Source of the DNA: JANLTP01 sp031363055
GTDB taxonomy: Bacteria > Pseudomonadota > Gammaproteobacteria > Burkholderiales > Burkholderiaceae_E
Assembly: GCA_031363055.1 (NCBI GenBank)
Contig: JANLTP010000015.1
Span: 1-13,264 of the forward strand
Length of the DNA: 13,264 bases
Reading direction: 5' to 3'
Part shown: piece by piece, positions 6,159 through 12,574 of the stretch
Layout: every line of letters starts with the position of its first letter
Position numbering within the stretch: position 1 is the first letter of the stretch
Program-made: the position numbers and the translations under genes
The notes under the pieces: model-generated
Database searches by the model: none
What the model saw: the letters and a program-made list of their open reading frames with translations, nothing else
Told to the model about the DNA's origin: nothing

Positions 6159-8042
6159 CTAAAACCGATTGCGCAGTGTAATCAACAGGTTGCGCGGCGC
6201 GCCGTTGTATCCCAGCGCGGTTTCGTAATGACGGTCAAACAGATTGCCGGCCCGCAATCCGAGTTCGGTATCCTTGGACAATGCCCAGATGGCGGACAGA
6301 TTGACGAAGCCATAGGAACCCAGACGCTGTTGCTGGTCAAAACGCTCTCCCTGAAACACCCACTGAGCGGTATAGCGCATCGGACCGGAACGCCAGTCGG
6401 CGGCGAGACTGCCGAACTGCCGTGCACGACGCGACAGCGGCGCCACCACGGCGGTATTCGTATTCGAATCAAAAGTCGAACCCGAGGTCGATTGAACCGT
6501 CAAGTTGGCGCGTAATCTGAATGCATCAAACTCCTGGCGTGCGTCAAAACTGATGCCGCGAACCCGCGCAGCATCGATATTTTGCGGCGTGAAGCTGTTG
6601 TCGAGTTCGATCGCACTGCGTACGCGATTCAAAAAGGTGGTGGCCTTGAAGAAGCTCGCGCCCCGGTACTGCTCGTAGGCAAACTCGAATCCGGTGGCAC
6701 GCTCCGGTCGCAATGCACTGTTCGATCCGAACGGGCTGTACAGATCATCAAAGGTAGGCGCGCGAAACGCCGTGCCATAGCTCGCTCGAAGTAGCGATTC
6801 GGTATTGAGTTGGTAGCCGTATCCCAATGAACCGGAGAGGCGCGCACCCAACTCATCGATCGAGTCGTTGCGAGCATGCAGTCGCCATAAATGCTGACCG
6901 CTAGTCGCTTCAAAGCCACCAAACCATGAGCGCGTGCTGCGCTGATCGCGCAGGTAGGCAAAGGTCCCCGTGGTCACGCCCTCGCCATTGATCGACTGGC
7001 GCATTTGCTCATAGCCAAACAACCATTTGCCGCCGGCCATATTGATATTGTTCTGCCAGGTCCAGGTGTTGGTCGTCAACTTCGGCTCGAACACGAAGGC
7101 ATCGTAGCTCGATTCAATGCGTGTTTGCCCGTATCGTAATGAGGTGTCCCAGATCGGGGAAAGTTTGCCGTTCACAAAGGCCGTCAGCGCGCGACTGGCG
7201 AAGCGCAAGCGTGCCGTATCGGGCGTCGAGAATGAGTCGTCATAGGCGCTGCGGCCGTTGGTCGAAAGTGCCGAGCCGCCAATTAACCATTGCTGATTCA
7301 AGCGATGCTGCAGACTGGCGTTGATGCTCGACTGTCGATTGCCGTCGCGATCGGCCTGATAGGACGAACTGCCCGGTGTGGTCGCTTCATAGCCGGCGGT
7401 TCGATCGGCCGAGTAATTGAGCGAAACGCTGGTATCGCCCTGCTGCCCGACGCGCCCGCTGACACCGACGCTCAGGGCGCGCGTCGTTTGTGTGCCCAAC
7501 GACAATGAGCCGTGCGACTGCAGCGGGCCATCGCCCTGGCGGGTAAAAATCTGGATGACGCCACCGATTGCGCCGGACCCATAAAGCGATGAGCTCGGTC
7601 CACGCAGTACTTCAATTCGATCGATGCTGGAGATCGGTAAAAACTCCAGATTGCCACCGCCCGACAACGGATTCTCAAGCCGCACGCCATCGACCAGAAT
7701 AACGGTCTGTGCAGTCCGCGTGCCACGCAAGAAAACGCCCGACACTTTACCGGCGCCGCCGTTCTGGGAAATCTCGACCCCGCCCAAGGCTTGTAACAAT
7801 TCAGGCAAGGTCGAGGTGCCGGCATCGGCAATATCACGCCGGTTGATGACGGTGATATCACTCAAGGTCTCAGACAGACGACGGGCGTCACGATTGGCAG
7901 TGACAACAATCGCTTCGGACTGGGCAGCGCCCTGCGGATCAATACGCTGGGCCAACGCCGGATTCAGAAAAAGAAAAGCCGACGACGATGTCAAAAAGGC
8001 TGCACCTGAGGCGCGCGCCATAGACGAACAAAAACTCAACAT
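6159..8042 (-). CDS. btuB: TonB-dependent vitamin B12 receptor BtuB
   Basis: This 627-residue TonB-dependent outer-membrane barrel imports cobalamin. A signal peptide ends near ALA (about residue 31). The TonB box SEAIVVTANR is at 42-51, followed by the plug domain with ITVINRRDI, VILVDGVRLENP and the RGPSSSLYGSGAIGGVIQIF motif. The 22-strand barrel ends in LLITLRNRF with the terminal Phe needed for BAM recognition. The strongest evidence for B12 specificity is the cobalamin riboswitch in its leader; length and plug sequence also fit BtuB rather than a siderophore receptor. The ATG at 8042 has a GGAG about 10 nt upstream; a second in-frame ATG seven codons in would also leave a workable signal peptide. 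No clear terminator follows the TAG at 6161-6159. Confidence 0.93.
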   Translation of the reverse strand: MLSFCSSMARASGAAFLTSSSAFLFLNPALAQRIDPQGAAQSEAIVVTANRDARRLSETLSDITVINRRDIADAGTSTLPELLQALGGVEISQNGGAGKVSGVFLRGTRTAQTVILVDGVRLENPLSGGGNLEFLPISSIDRIEVLRGPSSSLYGSGAIGGVIQIFTRQGDGPLQSHGSLSLGTQTTRALSVGVSGRVGQQGDTSVSLNYSADRTAGYEATTPGSSSYQADRDGNRQSSINASLQHRLNQQWLIGGSALSTNGRSAYDDSFSTPDTARLRFASRALTAFVNGKLSPIWDTSLRYGQTRIESSYDAFVFEPKLTTNTWTWQNNINMAGGKWLFGYEQMRQSINGEGVTTGTFAYLRDQRSTRSWFGGFEATSGQHLWRLHARNDSIDELGARLSGSLGYGYQLNTESLLRASYGTAFRAPTFDDLYSPFGSNSALRPERATGFEFAYEQYRGASFFKATTFLNRVRSAIELDNSFTPQNIDAARVRGISFDARQEFDAFRLRANLTVQSTSGSTFDSNTNTAVVAPLSRRARQFGSLAADWRSGPMRYTAQWVFQGERFDQQQRLGSYGFVNLSAIWALSKDTELGLRAGNLFDRHYETALGYNGAPRNLLITLRNRF

Positions 8043-8052
8043 GGGATGAGAA

Positions 8053-8084
8053 CTCCGTTAACGACCTTCGCCCGCCGCGAGGTC
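8053..8084 (-). promoter_or_regulatory. btuB expression platform: hairpin next to the Shine-Dalgarno
   Basis: On the RNA strand, GACCTCGC and GCGAAGGTC (plus 8063-8084) can pair into an 8-bp stem with one bulged A. It ends only about 6 nt before the GGAG ribosome site (8053-8056) of btuB. There is no U-run after it, so it does not look like an intrinsic terminator. It could take part in ligand-dependent control of ribosome access, but the alternative pairing with the aptamer was not modelled. Confidence 0.45.
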
Positions 8085-8147
8085 AATTCGGGAAACGACG
8101 TCGGCAGGAATCGCGAACCTTGAACGCTGGTTCTAGCTCCTGGACAT

Positions 8148-8390
8148 CACCCTCTCGGCCGGTCTCCGGGCTGACAGGTCTGCGAATCACCTTCCCAGGG
8201 CGTTAGCCCCAGTGGCTTTACGAAAGGGTTCATGGAAACCGAACTGGTCTTTACAAACCGACATCGTTGATTCACAGCAGACGATTCAGGCGCACCGCTG
8301 AATCGTCGACCTGCCTACCGTTGCGGGGGCAGCACAGTTTGCCGACGCAGTAACACGCGCCAGCACTGTTTCCCGTTTAACTTGAAAGCG
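8148..8390 (-). ncRNA. Cobalamin (adenosylcobalamin) riboswitch upstream of btuB
   Basis: Reading the minus strand, all the conserved blocks of the cobalamin aptamer appear in order. GGGAAACAGTGCTGG lies near 8375-8361, GCTGCCCCCGCAACGGTA near 8333-8316, GCCACTGG followed by CTGGGAAGG near 8216-8192, and the B12 box AGCCCGGAGACCGGCC at about 8173-8158. Ligand binding to this class normally lowers expression of the downstream gene, here btuB about 105 nt further on. The aptamer fills most of the 404-bp gap between dsbD and btuB. The exact ends are estimates. Confidence 0.96.
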
Positions 8391-8415
8391 AGTGTTCGCG
8401 CTCAAGCACCGAAAG

Positions 8416-8428
8416 CCAGCGGATTATA
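8416..8428 (-). promoter_or_regulatory. Candidate promoter -10 for the riboswitch-btuB transcript
   Basis: A perfect TATAAT on the minus strand (plus 8423-8428) lies about 40 nt upstream of the first conserved riboswitch block, placing the start near 8416. The -35 position at 17-bp spacing reads GATAGG, which is poor, so the promoter may rely on an activator or another contact. It sits just after the dsbD stop codon (8449-8447). No terminator separates dsbD from it, so read-through from dsbD is also possible. Confidence 0.5.
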
Positions 8429-8446
8429 TCCACAAAGCGCCGTGCC

Positions 8447-10672
8447 CTATCGCGTCGACGACGCACGGCTGCTCGGCGTGCTCGGTGCGATCGGCGTGCT
8501 CGGTGCGATCGCAGACGGCATTTGTGCCAGTGCGTCGAGAACGATCGATTGCGTCAGAAGTTCGGGTAGCAACCTCGGTTGCCGATCCGACGGATCGTAC
8601 AAAACATAGAGGGGTACGCCGTTGCGACCAAACCGCGCCAACGCGTTACTGATGTTTGGATTGCGCTGGGTCCAGTCGGCACGCAAGGACAGCACGTTGT
8701 AACGCTGTAACGCCGCCAGCACACTGGCACGCTCGAGCACCAGTTTCTTGTTTGCCTGACAACTGACGCACCAGGCGGCCGTGAAATCCACCAGCACCGG
8801 CCGGCCCTGCTCAAGCGCCGATTGCACGGCCTCCTCAGACCAGGGCGACCACACTCGCTGCTCAGCGATGTGAGTAGCGCTAGAATCCTGGCTAGCGGAT
8901 ACGGGTTGTGGTTCATCGGCAAGCTGCGCTGCCGACCAGACAGCGAGCGCCAGACTCCCTGCAAACGTCAGCCAGGCCAGCGCCGGCTTTTTGACTGTGC
9001 CTTGAATAAATCGACCCAATATCCAGGCAGCCAGACTCAACCAAAGCGCAGCCGCGCCCAAGACCAACAGCGCATCGACGCCCGCTTGCTGCGCCAGGAC
9101 CCAGGCCAGCCAGAGCGCGGCCGCGTACATCGGAAAGGCCAGAAACTGTTTGAGGCTTTCCATCCAGCGCCCGGGTCTCGGTAACCAGCGCATCCATCCT
9201 GGAAACGCGCCCAACAACAGATAGGGAAGACACATGCCGGCGGCCATGGCGGTGAACACGGCGAGCGTCGGCAATGCCGGCTGCGCCAAGGTATAGCCCA
9301 ATGCCGACCCCATGAACGGCGCCGTACAGGGTGTGGCCACCAGAACCGCCAGCGCACCCGATGCAAAGTTCAGGCCGACCGAATGAGCGCGGCCATTTTG
9401 GCCTCCGTTGTCGCCGCCCAAGCGCGTCAAACTCAGGCCGAACTCGAACAATCCGGACAGATTCAGGCCGATCGCAACGAAGAGCAAAGCCATCGCCATG
9501 ACAAACCATGGCGATTGCAATTGGAATCCCCAGCCTAGCGCCTGACCGGTGCTTCTGAATACCAGCAGCAGCGTCGCCACGGCCCAGAACGAGAGCAGCA
9601 CACCGGCGCAAAAGGCCAAGGCATGTCCGAGGGTACGGCGTCGATCGGGCGCAGCCGGATCGACAAATCCAAGCACCTTCAGACCAACCACCGGGAATAC
9701 ACACGGCATCAGATTCAGAATCAGGCCACCCAGCAACGCAAAACTCAGGGCCACCGTCAAGGTTAATGATGTCGGCGGCGACGGCGCGGTCGCCGCATCG
9801 GGCTTCCAAACGTCCGCAAAATCAAGCGCTCGCGCACTGACTTCAAACGCCTGCGAATCCTTGACCAAGACGCCGGCCGGCGCCCCAAAAAAGTTGGACG
9901 CATTCAGTTTCGCCGCGTCGACGCCAGTGTCCAGCGCAATCACCAGGACGCCCGCGGTATTCGAAGCGATCTGACCGGTCAAACGCTGCTGGGCCGCGCT
10001 GTTACGGATCAAGCCCTCGCTGTAGGGATAAAACTCAACGGCGCTCGCCGATTGAAGGCTTTCGTGCGTCAACCATAATTCCGGCTTGCCGGCGACCTCG
10101 CGCCAGCCGCCCTGCAGCTCGAGTCGCTGGCTGGGCGTCTTGGCGGCCATGGTTTCGAACAGACTCTGCCACCCCGAAGGCTTTGACGGCCCGGCATCGC
10201 GCACAGCAAGCTCGAGGCTCAGCGACGCTTCGCCCGGAATACAGACATCCTTGCAGACCAGCCACTGTGCTTGCGTGGAAATGATGACCGAACCCGAGGC
10301 CAGCGTGGTGGGCGGCTCAATCACCACGGGCAGCAGCAACTCGCCTTCATAGCCAAAATTGGTCAGTGGTCCAACCTTGATTCGGCCCGGTGCCGGCCAC
10401 TGAATCGGGCCAGCGCGAAAACCCTCGGGCAGCTTGAGCTCGAAGACGGTCGGCAGCCCTGAATCGCCGGGGTTACGCCAATAGGTATGCCAATGAGGGT
10501 CATGGCGAATGCGCAGGCCGAGTTTGAAAGCCTCGCCGGCACGCACCGAATCACGGTCGGCCACCAATTCGACTTCGACCGAATCAACTCGAATCGGCTT
10601 CGCCTGAACCGTACCGAAGCCAAAAGCCGACAGAATCAGTGCCAAAAGCGTAAAAATTAGCTTTTCTGCCAT
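8447..10672 (-). CDS. dsbD: DsbD-type thiol:disulfide interchange protein
   Basis: DsbD carries reducing power from cytosolic thioredoxin across the inner membrane to periplasmic thiol proteins. The product (741 residues) has a signal peptide cut near VQA (residue 24). A periplasmic N-terminal region holds a cysteine pair in WLVCKDVCIPG (Cys140, Cys144). The eight-helix CcdA-like domain (about 305-590) has its redox cysteines in LMPCVFPV (Cys324) and ATPCTAPF (Cys449). A C-terminal thioredoxin domain contains WCVSC (Cys635, Cys638). The N-terminal CxxxC form and the longer N-domain resemble the ScsB/DsbD-2 branch more than E. coli DsbD, so partner specificity may differ. The last 20 residues form a Ser/Thr/Pro tail created by a short DNA repeat. 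The gene is divergent from the zapB-like gene across 64 bp and upstream of the btuB unit. Confidence 0.92.
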   Translation of the reverse strand: MAEKLIFTLLALILSAFGFGTVQAKPIRVDSVEVELVADRDSVRAGEAFKLGLRIRHDPHWHTYWRNPGDSGLPTVFELKLPEGFRAGPIQWPAPGRIKVGPLTNFGYEGELLLPVVIEPPTTLASGSVIISTQAQWLVCKDVCIPGEASLSLELAVRDAGPSKPSGWQSLFETMAAKTPSQRLELQGGWREVAGKPELWLTHESLQSASAVEFYPYSEGLIRNSAAQQRLTGQIASNTAGVLVIALDTGVDAAKLNASNFFGAPAGVLVKDSQAFEVSARALDFADVWKPDAATAPSPPTSLTLTVALSFALLGGLILNLMPCVFPVVGLKVLGFVDPAAPDRRRTLGHALAFCAGVLLSFWAVATLLLVFRSTGQALGWGFQLQSPWFVMAMALLFVAIGLNLSGLFEFGLSLTRLGGDNGGQNGRAHSVGLNFASGALAVLVATPCTAPFMGSALGYTLAQPALPTLAVFTAMAAGMCLPYLLLGAFPGWMRWLPRPGRWMESLKQFLAFPMYAAALWLAWVLAQQAGVDALLVLGAAALWLSLAAWILGRFIQGTVKKPALAWLTFAGSLALAVWSAAQLADEPQPVSASQDSSATHIAEQRVWSPWSEEAVQSALEQGRPVLVDFTAAWCVSCQANKKLVLERASVLAALQRYNVLSLRADWTQRNPNISNALARFGRNGVPLYVLYDPSDRQPRLLPELLTQSIVLDALAQMPSAIAPSTPIAPSTPSSRASSTR
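8476..8511. repeat. 18-bp perfect tandem duplication at the dsbD 3' end
   Basis: The unit GCGTGCTCGGTGCGATCG occurs twice in direct succession, at 8476-8493 and 8494-8511. Each unit is itself two related 9-bp halves. It encodes the repeating IAPSTP stretch near the DsbD C-terminus and keeps the reading frame. It looks like recent slippage in a tolerant tail. Confidence 0.85.
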
Positions 10673-10701
10673 ATGCAGTCAGTCTACCCCAATAGGTTTA
10701 C

Positions 10702-10730
10702 TTGACCCCCATCGTCCGGCAACCTAAGAT
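10702..10730 (+). promoter_or_regulatory. Sigma-70-like promoter of the zapB-like/zapA unit
   Basis: TTGACC (10702-10707, 5 of 6 matches) and TAAGAT (10725-10730, 4 of 6) are separated by exactly 17 bp. The expected transcription start, about 7 nt after the -10, falls at 10736-10738. That is the ATG of the next gene, so the mRNA may have no leader. Confidence 0.55.
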
Positions 10731-10735
10731 TTAGG
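10723..10735. promoter_or_regulatory. Perfect palindrome overlapping the -10, possible operator
   Basis: CCTAAGATTTAGG has perfect 5-bp arms around a 3-bp centre. It covers the candidate -10 element and ends one base before the ATG at 10737. A small regulator bound here would block the promoter. It also lies in the dsbD upstream region. No regulator is identified. Confidence 0.4.
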
Positions 10736-10736
10736 T

Positions 10737-10946
10737 ATGGAACAAGAAATTCAAGGACTTAGCGATCGAATTGAACGTTTGCTGACAACCACGCAACGAC
10801 TTTCTGGCGAGCTCGTCAAGCTTCGTCAGGAATTACTTGAGTCGCGCAAAATCAATTCGGAATTACAACGACGCATGACCGAGGCACGACAACGTGTCGA
10901 GTCGGCGCTGTCTCGGCTACCATTGATGGTTAACGAAGAAAGTTAA
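10737..10946 (+). CDS. Small coiled-coil protein upstream of zapA (TIGR02449/ZapB-like)
   Basis: A 69-residue, highly charged protein that is predicted to be almost entirely one coiled coil. Leucines and other hydrophobics recur at heptad spacing through LSDRIERLLTTTQRLSGELV and the following LRQELLESRKINSELQRRM. Size, composition and position directly before zapA match the conserved gammaproteobacterial family TIGR02449, whose members resemble the division factor ZapB; a role with ZapA at the Z-ring is inference. No proper Shine-Dalgarno precedes the ATG: AGG is only one base away. The promoter position suggests leaderless translation. zapA starts 5 bp after its stop. Confidence 0.85.
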   Translation: MEQEIQGLSDRIERLLTTTQRLSGELVKLRQELLESRKINSELQRRMTEARQRVESALSRLPLMVNEES

Positions 10947-10951
10947 TCACC

Positions 10952-11257
10952 ATGCAACAGATCGACGTCAAAATTCTAGATCGCGACTACAAACTGGCGG
11001 TTGATGAGGCCGACAAACCGCGTCTCGTCGACGCCGCGCGAGTCGTCGACGAAAAAATGCGCTCCATTCGCGACGCCGGGCGCGTCAACGGCGTCGATCG
11101 TATTGCCGTCATGGCCGCCTTGCAGTTGGCTCATGAACTGCTGAGCAAGCCCAGCGGCACGGCTCAGACCCCCGTCTCGGGTGAGGTCTTGAAACGCATA
11201 CGCAAAATGACCGAAGATCTTGACGCTGAATTCAAGCGGCAAGAAAGCCTTTTCTAG
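10952..11257 (+). CDS. zapA: Cell division protein ZapA
   Basis: ZapA binds FtsZ in the cytoplasm and cross-links protofilaments to stabilise the division ring. The 101-residue product has the usual length. The N-terminal globular head shows VDVKILDRDYKLAV-like sequence (VKILDRDYKLAVDEADK), then AARVVDEKMRSIRD and the helix DRIAVMAALQLAHELL. The C-terminal helix RIRKMTEDLDAEFKRQESLF forms the tetramer coiled coil. The GAAGAAAG ribosome site lies in the last codons of the small gene upstream, so the two are one operon. It precedes 6S RNA, as in E. coli (zapA-ssrS). Confidence 0.95.
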   Translation: MQQIDVKILDRDYKLAVDEADKPRLVDAARVVDEKMRSIRDAGRVNGVDRIAVMAALQLAHELLSKPSGTAQTPVSGEVLKRIRKMTEDLDAEFKRQESLF

Positions 11258-11264
11258 AAACAGC

Positions 11265-11293
11265 AACAGTTTGTCGGGCCGACCAACTGTTTT
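11265..11293 (+). terminator. Hairpin terminator after zapA
   Basis: AACAGTTTGTCG (11265-11276) pairs with CGACCAACTGTT (11280-11291) around a GGC loop. The 12-position stem has one mismatch and is followed by a short T-run (11290-11293). The stem is strong but the T-run is brief, so termination may be partial. Confidence 0.65.
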
Positions 11294-11316
11294 GGTGATT
11301 CCGCGCCACAACGCAG

Positions 11317-11322
11317 TACAAT
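11317..11322 (+). promoter_or_regulatory. Candidate -10 element for 6S RNA
   Basis: TACAAT (5 of 6 consensus matches) lies 7 nt before the base where the 6S closing stem begins (11329). The only -35-like sequence, TTGGTG at 11292-11297, is 19 bp upstream and weak. Confidence 0.5.
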
Positions 11323-11328
11323 TCAAAT

Positions 11329-11507
11329 AGCCCTGCGGTGTTCGTGACCGGCCTTACATTCCTTGAACCATTTATGTAACCAGGTCGCGGCTTTTGAGTG
11401 TCGCTGTTGTGATCGTCCCTCTGTCGGATGAACCTGATGTGATGCCCGCTGCGACCGACCTGAACTTTAACGGTTCAGGATGCGGGCCTGACGGCACCGG
11501 CGGGGCT
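11329..11507 (+). ncRNA. ssrS: 6S RNA
   Basis: 6S RNA is a global regulator that mimics an open promoter and sequesters sigma-70 RNA polymerase in stationary phase. The closing stem is clear: AGCCCTGCGGTG (11329-11340) pairs with CACCGGCGGGGCT (11495-11507) with a single bulged G. Inside are the familiar CCTTGAACC stretch near 11372 and a CCTGAAC...GTTCAGG hairpin (11459-11479). The rest has the rod-like form with a central open region. Length (about 180 nt) and the position right after zapA match the gammaproteobacterial gene. The cobT start codon follows within about 30 nt, where many relatives have the 5-formyltetrahydrofolate cyclo-ligase gene. Confidence 0.9.
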
Positions 11508-11537
11508 TCTTGATTTTTCTGAGCACAGGCACCTGAG

Positions 11538-12566
11538 TTGATTGCTTCAGTGCACGACGACGCACTCGAGCAATGCTTGCATGAGTGTCTGGCGAACAAG
11601 ACCATGCCACGCGGTGCGCTCGGGCGCATCGAGGCGCTCGCCTTCCAGCTCGGCCTCATCCAGCAAACGCTGCAACCGTGTTGTGACTCGCAAGCGATCA
11701 TCGTGTTCGCGGGCGATCACGGCATTGCCGATCGCGGTGTTTCGGCCTATCCGAAATCGGTCACCTGGCAAATGGTCATGAACTTTCTGGCCGACGGCGC
11801 AGCCATCAATGTATTTGCACGAGCCAACCAGGTGCTACTGCGCATTGTCGATGCCGGCGTCGATCATGACTTCCTGCAGCATCCGAAGCTGATTCACGCC
11901 AAAATTGCGCCCGGCACTGCCGACTTCAGTTGCGAAGCCGCCATGACGTCGCAACAATGTAGCAACGCGATCGATGCCGGTGCGCGCATTACTCGCGAGG
12001 TGATCGCACAAAGCGGTGCCGAAGTGCTCGGCTTTGGCGAAATGGGAATCGGTAACACATCGAGCGCCGCCGCCCTCACCGCGCGCTTGCTGAATCTGCC
12101 GATCGATCGTTGTGTCGGTCGCGGCACCGGCCTCGATGATGCTGGACTGGCGCACAAACTCGAATTGCTGCGGGCGGCTCTGCAACTGCACGCGAGCAGC
12201 CAGAAACCACTCGAGGTGTTGGCTTGTTTTGGAGGGTTCGAAATTGCCATGATGGTGGGTGGGCTGTTGGCGGCGGCCCAGCAACGACGCGCGATATTGA
12301 TCGATGGATTTATTGTCACCAGTGCGCTGTTAGTGGCTCATCAACTGCAACCGGCTGTATTGGACTATTGCGTTTTCGCGCATCGCTCCGGCGAGCCGGG
12401 TCATGCGCTGGCATTGGATGCCTTGAACGCCACGCCACTGCTGGATCTGGGCCTGCGCCTTGGTGAAGGCAGCGGCGCCGCGCTGGCCATGCCGCTGGTC
12501 AAAAGTGCGGCACGAATGTTGCGTGACATGGCCAGTTTCGAGTCGGCCGCCGTCGCCAATCGCTGA
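11538..12566 (+). CDS. cobT: Nicotinate-nucleotide-dimethylbenzimidazole phosphoribosyltransferase
   Basis: CobT joins the phosphoribosyl group of nicotinate mononucleotide to 5,6-dimethylbenzimidazole, making alpha-ribazole phosphate for the lower ligand of cobalamin. The 342-residue product has family length. It shows PRGALGRIEALA, VFAGDHGIADRGVSAYP (about 56-72), FGEMGIGNTSSAAA, VGRGTGLDD and the C-terminal LRLGEGSGAALAMPL, in which Glu310 matches the catalytic Glu317 of Salmonella CobT. A TTG at 11538, with AGG about 8 nt upstream, is the likely start; a GTG four codons later is possible. It lies about 30 nt after 6S RNA with no riboswitch of its own. cobS follows after 8 bp. Confidence 0.96.
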   Translation: MIASVHDDALEQCLHECLANKTMPRGALGRIEALAFQLGLIQQTLQPCCDSQAIIVFAGDHGIADRGVSAYPKSVTWQMVMNFLADGAAINVFARANQVLLRIVDAGVDHDFLQHPKLIHAKIAPGTADFSCEAAMTSQQCSNAIDAGARITREVIAQSGAEVLGFGEMGIGNTSSAAALTARLLNLPIDRCVGRGTGLDDAGLAHKLELLRAALQLHASSQKPLEVLACFGGFEIAMMVGGLLAAAQQRRAILIDGFIVTSALLVAHQLQPAVLDYCVFAHRSGEPGHALALDALNATPLLDLGLRLGEGSGAALAMPLVKSAARMLRDMASFESAAVANR

Positions 12567-12574
12567 GCACCACG

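Noticed and set aside
8913..9809. Long open frame of 298 codons on the minus strand overlapping dsbD
   Set aside because: It lies inside dsbD on the same strand in another frame, shows no family motif, and the dsbD frame carries all expected redox motifs without interruption. It is a shadow frame of a GC-rich gene.
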